This document shows, piece after piece, positions 9,119 to 17,963 of a stretch of DNA of 64,000 nucleotides; within the stretch, counting starts at the first letter, position 1; each line of letters opens with the position of its first letter. The DNA is from Deltaproteobacteria bacterium (GTDB lineage Bacteria; Myxococcota_A; Polyangia; Polyangiales; Ga0077539): the NCBI GenBank assembly GCA_947477565.1, contig CANJUR010000019.1:1-64000 (forward strand), in the 5' to 3' direction. The notes beneath the pieces are model-generated. The model worked only from the letters and a program-made list of their open reading frames with translations, made no database searches and was not told the origin of the DNA. The translations under genes were made by a program, and so were the position numbers.

Positions 9119-9435
9119 GGGAGCGCTCGAAGTGCTCCGGCGAGCACACGGACCCCTGTCTGGAGCGCTCGAAGCGCTCCGGGGAGCACACCGGACCCCT
9201 GTTGGGAGCGCTCGAAGCGCTCCGGGGAGCACACGGACCCCTGTTGGGAGCGCTCGAAGCGCTCCGGGGAGCACACCGGACCCCTGTTGGGAGCGCTCGA
9301 AGCGCTCCGGGGAGCACACCGGACCCCTCGCGGGAGCGCTCGGAGCGCTCCGGGGAGCACATCGCACCCGTCGCGCTCGGAGCGCTCCGGGGAGCACACC
9401 GCACCCGTCGCGCTCGGAGCGCTCCGGCACCGCGA
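9119..9435. repeat. Tandem hairpin array, about 8 units of 42-43 bp then about 37 bp
   Basis: Units start at 9121, 9163, 9206, 9248, 9291 and 9334, then about 9372 and 9409. Core gGAGCGCTCGAAGCGCTCc (8-bp stem, 3-nt loop) plus ggggagcacaccggacccctgttgg. Confidence 0.9.
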
Positions 9436-9779
9436 CGCTGGGGGAAGCTTCGCGGAGGGTCACTCCTGCACCCCTCTCAAGGAGTCTCTTGAAGATTCTC
9501 CGCACCCCTGCTGCTCTCGTGTTCGCTCATCGCCGCGCGGCTGCGCGGACCCAACCGGAGCCCATCACCGCCCCCGTGGACGTCATTGCTCACCGTCGAT
9601 GCCGCCCCCACGACCCGAGCACGGCGCTCCGAACGCGCGACCACACCGACTTCGCGGGACGTCCGGTAAACACCTGATACCTCGGCGTAACCAACGGTCG
9701 GTGAAGGCGCTCATCCACCCGCCCAATCGGCGTCAGATTCTTGGTGAGAGCTCCGCGGCCCTGATACCGCCGTTGACCT

Positions 9780-11270
9780 ATGGGTACCTCAGCTCGCGCG
9801 CTTGTTCGTAGTCCGCGCATCTCCACCGCCCCGACGTCGCTGCGCCCTGCTCCGGCCCCATCCGTGGTGGGCCCTTTCGACCTCGTAGCGCGTATCGGCG
9901 GCGGCAGCGTGGCCTCGGTGCACCTCGCGCGTCACCGGCAGCTTCCGGAGATCGTCGTGGCCCTGCGCCGCATGCACCCGCACCTCGCGGCGGACGAGAG
10001 CTTCGCGCCGATGTTCATCGACGAGGCGCGCATCATGACGGCGCTGCGGCACCCCAACGCGGTGTCCCTCTTCGAGGGCGCGAGCGAGGGCGTCGAGCTG
10101 TACACCGCGATGGAATACATCCAGGGCGACTCCCTCGCCGCCGTGCAGCAGACCGCCACCGCGCTGCGCCGCGCGCTCCCGACGAGCATCGTGTTGCGCG
10201 TGCTCTCGGAAGCGCTCGAGGGCCTGCACGCCGCCCATGAACTCCTCACCGAGAAGGGCCTGCCGATGTCCGTGGTGCACCGCGACGTGTCGCCGCAGCA
10301 CATCCTCATCGGCATCGACGGCGTCGCGCGCATCTCGGGCTTTGCCAGCGCTCGCGCGGAGGGCCGCCTGGCCTTCACGTCGCCGGGCATGCTGAAGGGC
10401 AAGCTCGCGTACATGGCCCCGGAGGTTCTGCAGGCGCAGCGCTACGATCGACGGGCGGACGTGTTCTCTGTTGGCGTCGTGCTCTGGGAGGCGCTCACGC
10501 TGAAGCGATTGTTTCCCGCGCGCACGGGCTTCAGTGAGTCACGCCTGCGAGCCCGGGAGGCCGCGCTGCCGCTCGCCACGGTGCGCAGCGATCTCCCCGA
10601 CGCGCTCTGCGCCGTGGTGATGCGCGCGCTCGCCATCGACCCGGGAGAGCGCTTCGCGACGGCGAAGGAGTTTGCTGCGGCGCTACGGTCGGCGGCCCCC
10701 ACGAGGCTCGCCACGCAGGATGAACTCGGCGCGTTCATGGAGTCCGTGGCGCGCACCCGCGTCGCGCGTGAGCGAACGGCGCTGCGGGCGACGGACCCGG
10801 CGCAGACCCAGGAGTGTTTCGACGTGATGCCCGAGGTGCTCAACCTCGAGGCGCCGATCGGCGAGCACGAGACGCAGAGCGCGCTCGAGAGCGACTCGGG
10901 CGTGCGCCCGGTGAAGCGCAAGAGCGTGCTGCGCGCATCGACGCGGCCTGGCCGTGGGTTTCGCGGGTTCGTCGAGCCGCAGGTGTCGGCGCAGGCGGTC
11001 GCGCCGTGCGGATGGCGCACGGAAGACGTCCCCGGGACGGCGGTGCCCGACGGCAAGAAGAAGCACGACGCCGACGTGGTGCTGGAGCCCACGGTGAAGC
11101 TCGAGATGCCCCTGCTCTCCGAAGCGCCGCCGCAGTGGAAGCCGCTCTCGGCACCGGCTCCGGTCGCTCCGAGCGCGCGCCGCTGGGCGCTCTGGATCAC
11201 CGCGTCCGTGCTCGCTCTCGGCATGGGCATCGCGGCGGGTAGTGTCTTCGCGGGGACGATGCTGCCCTGA
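9780..11270 (+). CDS. Serine/threonine kinase-fold protein, predicted pseudokinase, C-terminal TM
   Basis: Kinase fold with IGGGSVASV and VVHRDVSPQHILIGIDGVARISGFASAR, but VAxK->VALR, HRDxxxxN->H, DFG->SGF; C-terminal TM ALWITASVLALGMGIAAG. Confidence 0.85.
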   Translation: MGTSARALVRSPRISTAPTSLRPAPAPSVVGPFDLVARIGGGSVASVHLARHRQLPEIVVALRRMHPHLAADESFAPMFIDEARIMTALRHPNAVSLFEGASEGVELYTAMEYIQGDSLAAVQQTATALRRALPTSIVLRVLSEALEGLHAAHELLTEKGLPMSVVHRDVSPQHILIGIDGVARISGFASARAEGRLAFTSPGMLKGKLAYMAPEVLQAQRYDRRADVFSVGVVLWEALTLKRLFPARTGFSESRLRAREAALPLATVRSDLPDALCAVVMRALAIDPGERFATAKEFAAALRSAAPTRLATQDELGAFMESVARTRVARERTALRATDPAQTQECFDVMPEVLNLEAPIGEHETQSALESDSGVRPVKRKSVLRASTRPGRGFRGFVEPQVSAQAVAPCGWRTEDVPGTAVPDGKKKHDADVVLEPTVKLEMPLLSEAPPQWKPLSAPAPVAPSARRWALWITASVLALGMGIAAGSVFAGTMLP

Positions 11271-11314
11271 CGCACACCACGCTGACTTGCCCGCGTCCGG
11301 GCTTTGCGTGAAGA

Positions 11315-11896
11315 GTGGATCCGATGGGCGATACTGCGCCGAACCTCCGGGATTTCGACACGCTCTACCGCCAGATCGAGGAGCTTCCCGAGGGCGTCAC
11401 CGGCGAGATCATCGACCCCGGGGTGCTCCACGCGAAGGGGCGTCCGGGCAAGAGACACCGCCGCGGTCACCGTCAGGTGTTGGAGGCGCTGCGCCATCTC
11501 GACGCCAACGCCGTAGGCACGGGCTGGTGGATCGAGGTGGAGGCCGAGGTGCGCTTCGGTCCGCGGCTGTGGGTTCCTGACCTGAGCGGATGGCGCGTCG
11601 AGCGCGTCCCGGTGCTGCCCGACGAGAACCCGCTGACGGTCATTCCCGACTGGTGCTGCGAGGTGCTGTCGCCCGGGAGCACGGCGCGCATCGACCGGCT
11701 GAAGAAGCTCCCTCGCTACCTGGAGGCGGGGGTCGGCCACGTGTGGCTGGTGGACCCGGAACTACGCCTGGTGGAGGTCTACACCGGGCGCGACGGGGTC
11801 CCGGTGCGCGTGGCGGCCGGGGGCGAGGCGGACGTTCTGCCGCTGCCACCGTTTGCGGGCGAGTTCGCCCTGTCGCCCTGGTGGCTGATCCCCTGA
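11315..11896 (+). CDS. Uma2 family (DUF820) restriction-endonuclease-fold protein
   Basis: FGPRLWVPDLSGWRVERVP...WCCEVLSPGSTARIDRLKKLPRYLEAGVGHVWLVDPELRLVEVY. Start could be 11324. Confidence 0.85.
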   Translation: MDPMGDTAPNLRDFDTLYRQIEELPEGVTGEIIDPGVLHAKGRPGKRHRRGHRQVLEALRHLDANAVGTGWWIEVEAEVRFGPRLWVPDLSGWRVERVPVLPDENPLTVIPDWCCEVLSPGSTARIDRLKKLPRYLEAGVGHVWLVDPELRLVEVYTGRDGVPVRVAAGGEADVLPLPPFAGEFALSPWWLIP

Positions 11897-12594
11897 CGGG
11901 GGGGTGACGTGACTCCAGTTTCTGGCGTTGCCTGGTTTGCGCTGCGCATCCGCCGGACGACCCATGCTGCGAGCGCGATCGCCGCGACGCCGACGCCGAC
12001 GGCTACCCGCTGCCCAGGGGAGATGACGCGCAGCGCGTCGACGAGCCGTTGCCCGAAGAAGCTCACCAGGAAGAGCGGGATGAGGTACCCGACGAGGGAC
12101 CCCCAGAAGTGCGTCGCGAATCGAACGCGCGAGACCCCGAAGAACGCGTGCAGCAGCGGCGGCATCCAGAAGATGAGCCGCAGCGTAAACACGGTTGCGA
12201 AGGCCCGTCTCTCGAGCGCCTGGTCGTACTTGCGGAAGCGCTCGGGGATGCGCGGGGTGACCCAGTCGCGGGCGACGAAGCGCGTGAAGGAGAAGCCCAC
12301 CACGCTGGCCGCCATGGTGCCGGTGAGGGAGAGCCCGAACGCCACGGGCCACGGCCAGATGAGCGGCGCCGCCCAGATGAACACCGTCCCCGGGACCCCG
12401 AACGGCTGCAGCGTCGCGTAGGCGAGAACAAACGCGACGTAGCCCCAGGGCCCGAGGGCCAGCAGCGTCACCTTCACGCTGGCCGGGTCGGCGAACTGCC
12501 GCAGCACGCCGGTGCGCCAGGCCAGCGCGAGCGCGGCGACGACGAGCAGCACCAACGCGACCTTCACTCTTCGCATCGCGCGCAGCGATGCCAC
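11779..12594 (-). CDS. TVP38/TMEM64 (VTT domain) membrane protein
   Basis: VPGTVFIWAAPLIWPWPVAFGLSLTGTMAASVVGFSFTRFVARDWV; multiple TM segments. Confidence 0.85.
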   Translation of the reverse strand: MASLRAMRRVKVALVLLVVAALALAWRTGVLRQFADPASVKVTLLALGPWGYVAFVLAYATLQPFGVPGTVFIWAAPLIWPWPVAFGLSLTGTMAASVVGFSFTRFVARDWVTPRIPERFRKYDQALERRAFATVFTLRLIFWMPPLLHAFFGVSRVRFATHFWGSLVGYLIPLFLVSFFGQRLVDALRVISPGQRVAVGVGVAAIALAAWVVRRMRSANQATPETGVTSPPRQGISHQGDRANSPANGGSGRTSASPPAATRTGTPSRPV

Positions 12595-12729
12595 GGATCG
12601 CCGTGGAGGCCCAGTGTTCAGGGAATAAGCGATCCAACGCCCCCGGCCCTTCTGGCACGGATCCGTTGCAGTTACCGAAGTTCCCTTATGTGTGAAGTTC
12701 GCTTGGTTGGCGCAGTCGAGAGCACCCGC

Positions 12730-13075
12730 TCACCGCGCTGGAGAAGCTCGCTGGCGCTCGACCGCCCAGTGGGGGTTGGTGCCCCTCGGGATCGGCGGCT
12801 CGTACGTGCCCACACTGAGGCGCTCGGAGAGGTTCTCGGCATCCGCGAGGTCGGCCGGGCGCCCGAGCTCGGCGCCCTTCGCGGTCGGGAGAAAGCGCAG
12901 CGGCGTCCGGGGGAATGGCGTCGATCTCGAAGAAGACCCCGCGATCGCCGTCGGCGAAGGTGCCCCGCTTGACGACGCACTGCCACCCATTAACTCGCAC
13001 GGCCTCGATGGCGTCGGCCCCGACGATGGGCACGATCTCGGGCACCCGCTGCACCGAAGCGAGCTTCCGCTTCAT
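12730..13075 (-). pseudogene. RNA ligase (DRB0094-like) N-terminal fragment
   Basis: MKRKLASVQRVPEIVPIVGADAIEAVRVNGWQCVVKRGTFADGDRGVFFEIDAIPPD resembles the N-terminus of DRB0094-type RNA ligases, then shifts frame; no ligase catalytic domain follows. Confidence 0.55.
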
Positions 13076-13117
13076 GGGGCGCCCCGTACCAGCGCCCTGG
13101 GCGCCGGTCATTCCCGC

Positions 13118-13480
13118 TCAATACGGCACGATCCGCCGCAGCGCTTGGGCGATCACCACGGGGTACAGCGCGAGGTTGCGGGCCAGCGCATACACGGGGT
13201 TGTATGTCGCCGTCGGAGAGCGACCGACGAAACGCCCGCACCGCGGCGTCGAGATCGGTCGGGTGGCGCGCGAGGCTCTGCGCGACGAGGGCCGATTGCT
13301 CGGTGTCATCGGACACGAATCCCCGGCGACCGAGGAAGTGGAAGCGCGCGAGGTCGGGGAAGCGGCGCGCGATCACTCGCGGGGAGAGCATTTCCATGGG
13401 GAGTCCGAGCGCGTCACCGAGGGCGGTGCCGAGCAGCGTGCCCGCGAGGCGATCGAGGAGGTCCGATGGGGTGGGGTGGT
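13118..13480 (-). pseudogene. ADP-ribosylglycohydrolase (DraG/ARH) remnant
   Basis: SDLLDRLAGTLLGTALGDALGLPMEML...RGFVSDDTEQSALVAQSLARHP (GDALG and SDDTEQ motifs), then frameshift/deletion to ...NPVYALARNLALYPVVIAQALRRIVPY*. Far shorter than an intact ARH. Confidence 0.65.
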
Positions 13481-13527
13481 ACCGAAGGCACGCGGCGGAT
13501 GATTCCCGCCGAGGGGAGGGCGGGACG

Positions 13528-14028
13528 TTACGGCGCTGGCATCGGAATGATCTTGATGCGGCGCTCTTCGCCTTCGCCTTCGCTCTGCGTCTGCACGCCC
13601 TCGAACCTGGCGAGGGCCATGTGTACGGTGCGGCGCTCGCGCGGCGGCAGCGGCTCCATGAGGATGACCTTGCCTTCCTTCACGCAGCGCTCGCCGAGCT
13701 CTTGCGCCATGGTGGAGAGGGTGCGCTCGCGCTTGGCCCGGTAGCCGTCGGCGTCCACCACGAGGCTCGCACGGTCGCCCGCGACGGTCTTGCTGGCGAC
13801 GCGGTTGGCGAGGAGCTGGAGGGCATCGATGGTGACGCCCTTCTTGCCCACGAGGTGCTTTGCGTCGGGGCCGCTCAGTTCGAGGACGGTGTCGCCGCCC
13901 TCCTCGCGGACGTTGACGTCGGCGTCGAGCCCCATGGCGATGACGGTGTCCTTGAGAAACACGCTCGCAGCATCGATAGCGCGCGGATCAAGGGGACGGC
14001 GGGCGGAAGGATCGTTCAGGTCAACCAC
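13528..14028 (-). CDS. jag: Jag/KhpB RNA-binding protein (KH + R3H)
   Basis: LVGKKGVTIDALQLLANRVASK and RERRTVHMALARFEGVQTQSEGEGEERRIKI; 8-bp overlap with yidC. Confidence 0.92.
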   Translation of the reverse strand: MVDLNDPSARRPLDPRAIDAASVFLKDTVIAMGLDADVNVREEGGDTVLELSGPDAKHLVGKKGVTIDALQLLANRVASKTVAGDRASLVVDADGYRAKRERTLSTMAQELGERCVKEGKVILMEPLPPRERRTVHMALARFEGVQTQSEGEGEERRIKIIPMPAP

Positions 14029-15724
14029 GGTTGTCTCCGGTCAGGGTCTTCACCTGGATCGCCTCGCCGCCACCGGTACCGGTGCCCGACTTGTACTGAT
14101 CCATCTGCTTCTTCGTGTACCACTGCTGGAGCACGCCGAGGCATGAGTTCACGAGCATGTAGAGAGCGAGCCCTGACGGCAGGAAGAGCGAGATGCCTGT
14201 CAGGAAGATCGGGAAGAAGTAGGTCATCATCTTCGCCTGCACGGGGTCCATCCCCTGCGGCGGCATGAGCTTCTGCTGCAAGAACATGATCGCCCCCAGC
14301 ACCAGCGGCAGGACGTAGTAGGGGTCCGGCGCCGAGAGGTCGTGCCACCAGAACACGAACGGCGCGTGGAACAGCTCCACGGACGTCTGCAGCGTGGTGT
14401 AGAGCGCCCACCAGATCGGGAGCTGTGCGAGCTGCGGGAAGCAGCCGCTGAGCGGGTTGACCCCGTTCTTGCGGTAAAGCTCCATCGTCGCGAGGGTCTT
14501 CGCCTCGGGGTTGTCAGCGAGGCGGGTGTTGATCTCGTCGAGTTCGGGCTTGAGTTTCGCCATCATCGCCATCGACTTCATCGACTTGGCGAGCAGCGGC
14601 AGCAGCGCCACACGGATGCAGAGGGTGAGCAGCATGATGGCCGCGCCCCAGTTGCCCACGATGCTGTGCAAAAACCGTAGAAACCGCAGCAGTTGTCGCG
14701 CGATAAACGAGAAGAACCCGAGGTTCACGGTATCCGTGAGGCGCTTGTCCGGGGTGACCGCGGCGAGGGTGTCGGGCTCCTTCGGCCCGAGGTATACCGT
14801 CGCCTGGAAGGTCTTGCTTTCACCGGTCGCGAGCGACGTGCGGGCCCAGCCTACGGACGCGCCATACACGCTGCCCAGAGGTTCGTCGTCTGGCCCGCGG
14901 TCTTCGGCGAAGAGCCGGCAGCGGGCCTCGCCGTTGTCGCCCCGCGGCACCACCGCAAGTTCGAAGTACGTGTTGCCCAGCGAGGCGAAGGTCGCGGCGC
15001 CGGGCAGCGCGTCTTCCGGGCGGCGTTCGAGCAGCTTGTCGCGACCCTCGCGATACAGCTCCGTGCCGTGCCGACAGATGCCCTCGCCGACCTGCCACGG
15101 CCGCTGGAAGAACTTGCCGTTCTCGTCCGCGCGCAGCACCCACTGATAGACGGGCACCCGCGCCTCGACGTTGATCGGGCCGCCGAGGTTATGCACCGTC
15201 GTCTCGACCTCCATGGTGAAGGGACGATCCGAGCGGTACTTGCGTACCACTTCGATCTCGTTGCCCGTCCAGGTCAGCTCGACCTCGCGTTCGCTCACCT
15301 GCCGACCCGTGTAGTCGACGTACGGCGGCACCACCGTGCCCTCACCGCGCTTCACCGTGAGTTCGGTGCGGAGCGAGAGAATGTCCTCGTTCCAGGTGGA
15401 GGCGAGGTTCATCCGGGGGTCACTGCCACGCTGCCCGGTGCGAGGGTCCAACGGAGCGTCGCGCATCGCGAACTGCGCCCCGTTGAGCCGCAGCGAGCGC
15501 AGGCCGCCCGAGCGGGTGGTCACCTCCGCGTCGAAGCCCGAGCGCGCCGCGGTGAGCGGGCTGCGCACGCGAAACGTCTGCTCTGCGGGGCGCGCCGTCT
15601 CCGCCAGCACCGGCGCCGGGTTGCGCAGCGAGGGCGAGGACCGCGAGTGATTTCGCTGGGTGAAGAACCACACCGCCAATCCTCCGATGAGGAGGATGGC
15701 GAAGGTGCGCAGGTTTTCTTTCAT
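14021..15724 (-). CDS. yidC: Membrane protein insertase YidC
   Basis: [40 protein letters not shown]; conserved 60K inner-membrane domain; synteny. Confidence 0.97.
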   Translation of the reverse strand: MKENLRTFAILLIGGLAVWFFTQRNHSRSSPSLRNPAPVLAETARPAEQTFRVRSPLTAARSGFDAEVTTRSGGLRSLRLNGAQFAMRDAPLDPRTGQRGSDPRMNLASTWNEDILSLRTELTVKRGEGTVVPPYVDYTGRQVSEREVELTWTGNEIEVVRKYRSDRPFTMEVETTVHNLGGPINVEARVPVYQWVLRADENGKFFQRPWQVGEGICRHGTELYREGRDKLLERRPEDALPGAATFASLGNTYFELAVVPRGDNGEARCRLFAEDRGPDDEPLGSVYGASVGWARTSLATGESKTFQATVYLGPKEPDTLAAVTPDKRLTDTVNLGFFSFIARQLLRFLRFLHSIVGNWGAAIMLLTLCIRVALLPLLAKSMKSMAMMAKLKPELDEINTRLADNPEAKTLATMELYRKNGVNPLSGCFPQLAQLPIWWALYTTLQTSVELFHAPFVFWWHDLSAPDPYYVLPLVLGAIMFLQQKLMPPQGMDPVQAKMMTYFFPIFLTGISLFLPSGLALYMLVNSCLGVLQQWYTKKQMDQYKSGTGTGGGEAIQVKTLTGDNRG

Positions 15725-15981
15725 GGACGACCGTCCGGCGACGCGTCGGCGTCGCAGTGGCAGGGGAGTTGCGGCGGGGGATCATAGCCGCCGGAATGAA
15801 ACGGGTGGCACTTCACGAGACGTCTGGCCGCCAGCCACGAGCCGTGTGCCGCGCCGAAGCGGTCGATGCAGGCGGTGGCGTACCGAGAGCACGACGGATC
15901 GAAGCGGCAGACGTTGCCGAGCAGGGGAGAGAGCGTCGCGCGGTATACACGGAGGAGTAAAAGCAAAGCGTATCGGATCAC
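15721..15981 (-). CDS. yidD: Membrane protein insertion efficiency factor YidD
   Basis: [37 protein letters not shown]. Confidence 0.96.
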   Translation of the reverse strand: MIRYALLLLLRVYRATLSPLLGNVCRFDPSCSRYATACIDRFGAAHGSWLAARRLVKCHPFHSGGYDPPPQLPCHCDADASPDGRP

Positions 15982-16385
15982 GTCGCGGCACCTCCCGCGC
16001 GAGGCGGGTTCGAGGGCGTCGAGGCCTTTGGGGTGCGATCACCGCCGCGGCGTCGGGCAAAGGCCGACCGAATCTCCGCACACGCTTCCACAAATGCAAG
16101 CGGAGGGCATGATTCTCGCGCGATGACCACGACCTCGCAGCCGACGGGAAACAGCTCTGGATGCAGCCGAAAGACCTCCCGCAGCACGCGCCGGAGGCGA
16201 TTGCGACGGACGGCGTTGCCGGTCTTCTTGCTGGTGACGAGCCCCAGTCGCGCGGGGTCACCGTCGCCGCGATCGCGGACGATCACGACGAGGTGCGGGG
16301 CGTGCAGTCTACGACCGGACTTCTGCGTGGCGAGAAACTCGTCGCGCCGCAGGATGCGTCGGGACTTGTCGAAGCCCGCGCTCAT
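15978..16385 (-). CDS. rnpA: Ribonuclease P protein component
   Basis: [25 protein letters not shown]; between rpmH and yidD. Confidence 0.95.
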   Translation of the reverse strand: MSAGFDKSRRILRRDEFLATQKSGRRLHAPHLVVIVRDRGDGDPARLGLVTSKKTGNAVRRNRLRRVLREVFRLHPELFPVGCEVVVIARESCPPLAFVEACAEIRSAFARRRGGDRTPKASTPSNPPRAGGAAT

Positions 16386-16456
16386 GGGAGGGGTCGTGGG
16401 GAGGTCGTAGGACTGCGGAAGGATTAGGTACGGTCGTCGGGAGGCGTCGCCGCCGA

Positions 16457-16606
16457 CTACTTCTTGTAGTTGGTGACCGCCAGGCGCTTGCGGCCCTTGG
16501 CCCGGCGGTTCTTCAGGACGGTGCGGCCGCCTGCGGTGGCCATCCGGGCACGGAAGCCGTGGGTGCGGGTGCGGTGGACGCGGCTCGGTTGATAGGTGCG
16601 CTTCAC
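16457..16606 (-). CDS. rpmH: 50S ribosomal protein L34
   Basis: [52 protein letters not shown] start. Confidence 0.97.
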   Translation of the reverse strand: MKRTYQPSRVHRTRTHGFRARMATAGGRTVLKNRRAKGRKRLAVTNYKK

Positions 16607-16633
16607 AGTATTACTCCTCGAACGGGCCGCGGA

Positions 16634-16662
16634 AACAAACACGCGACCACTGGTCATGTCAA
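16634..16662 (-). promoter_or_regulatory. Sigma70-type promoter of rpmH
   Basis: Minus strand TTGACA (16662-16657) - N17 - TTTGTT (16639-16634), upstream of the GTG at 16606. Confidence 0.5.
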
Positions 16663-16718
16663 GCGGTGCCCAGCAAGCAGATCTCGCCAATGCCGCCGTC
16701 GGGCCGTCCTGTACCCGC

Positions 16719-17414
16719 TCACCCCACGGACTTCAAGAGCCCGGCGTCGAGGAAAGAGAACGCCCCGTCGCGGCCGAGGATTACATGATCAAGTAAAGGC
16801 AGCTCGATCGCGGCGCCGACCTCAGCCACTCGGCGGGTGAATTCCGCGTCTTCGGGGCTCGGCGTCGGGTCGCCGGACGGGTGGTTGTGCACCAGCACCA
16901 TGGACGCGCCGCCCTCGCGCACGGCCAGCGCGAAGACCTCCCGCACCCCGAGCGCGACGCCCGCGGGGGTGCCATTGGCGAGCACCCGCTCTGCGATGAG
17001 TCGCTGCTTCACGTCGAGGACGAGAGCCAGGACGCACTCGTCGGGCAGATCGACCATGCGCGCCGACCAGCAGCGGACGATGTCGCGACTCGAGGTAAAG
17101 GGCATCCGCCGCGGTGGTGCTGCGCTGCGCACCCGCCTGGCGAGTTCCCAGGTCGCGAGCAGGCGCGTCGCCTGGTGGGTGCCGAGGTCCTGTGCAAGGG
17201 AGCCGAGGCTGGTCCGAAGCAGGCCGCGGAGGCCGTCGTGCGTCGCGAGGAGGTGTCTTCCGAGGGCGTCGGCGGTGAGACCTCCGCGGCCGCGGCCCAG
17301 GGCGAGACTCAGCACCTCCGCGTCGCTCAGGACATCAATGGGGATTCGTCTGCGCCGCGGAAGCGGCCGGACGTGGCGAGGTGACTGGTTGTCATTGGCG
17401 GCTCGGGTCGGCAT
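16719..17414 (-). CDS. radC: RadC-family JAB-domain protein
   Basis: [58 protein letters not shown] (HxHPSGxxxPSxxD). Confidence 0.92.
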   Translation of the reverse strand: MPTRAANDNQSPRHVRPLPRRRRIPIDVLSDAEVLSLALGRGRGGLTADALGRHLLATHDGLRGLLRTSLGSLAQDLGTHQATRLLATWELARRVRSAAPPRRMPFTSSRDIVRCWSARMVDLPDECVLALVLDVKQRLIAERVLANGTPAGVALGVREVFALAVREGGASMVLVHNHPSGDPTPSPEDAEFTRRVAEVGAAIELPLLDHVILGRDGAFSFLDAGLLKSVG

Positions 17415-17476
17415 GGAGACGACCCTCTCCACAGGCCGTGCCAAGTGAAAACATCGGTAAAAGAAGTGCTGGAGAG

Positions 17477-17509
17477 GTGGCGGCGGGGTGGCGGCGGGGT
17501 GGCGGCGGT
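17477..17509. repeat. Three 11-bp tandem units GTGGCGGCGGG
   Basis: 17477-17487, 17488-17498, 17499-17509 (last base T). Confidence 0.7.
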
Positions 17510-17523
17510 CGGTCGGGCTACTC

Positions 17524-17904
17524 TTACTGCTGGCCTTGCATCATGTCGTTGATGCGTCGGCGCGCGCCCCGCGCCTGGCTCTGCATGCCCGCGACCTGAG
17601 CCTGGGTCTGACGGAGTTCCAGTTGCGTAGTGGCGAGCTGCTGCTGGGTGGTCGCCTGACTCTGCTGGAGCATCGCGACCTGCTGCTCGAGGGCGGCGGT
17701 GCGCTGCTCGACCATCATGATGCGCTGCTCGAGCGCCGCACTGTCTGGAGATGCTCCCGCGGGCGGTGTCGGTATCACCGGCGCGAGAGGCGGCTTCGGC
17801 GCGGGCGCAACCACTGCGGGGAGAGTCGGTGCATCCTCCGCCGGGCCCCGACGGGAACAGGCAACAGACATTGCGGATAGCAGCAAGACTCGGGAAAAAA
17901 ACAT
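17524..17904 (-). CDS. Coiled-coil lipoprotein, unknown function
   Basis: MFFSRVLLLSAMSVACSRRG lipobox; Q-rich coiled coil EQRIMMVEQRTAALEQQVAMLQQSQATTQQQ. Confidence 0.7.
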   Translation of the reverse strand: MFFSRVLLLSAMSVACSRRGPAEDAPTLPAVVAPAPKPPLAPVIPTPPAGASPDSAALEQRIMMVEQRTAALEQQVAMLQQSQATTQQQLATTQLELRQTQAQVAGMQSQARGARRRINDMMQGQQ

Positions 17905-17963
17905 CGCTGTTGGCACAAGGCCTAACGGGTTCGTCTCGGCCACGCAACGGCCCCGCCGGGAGC

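Noticed and set aside
9119-9435. CRISPR array
   Set aside because: The whole 42-43-bp unit is repeated, with no unique spacers and drifting unit length; it is a tandem array, not repeat-spacer.
16457-16690. 77-aa extended L34 ORF
   Set aside because: The upstream part contains the rpmH promoter; L34 begins at GTG 16606.
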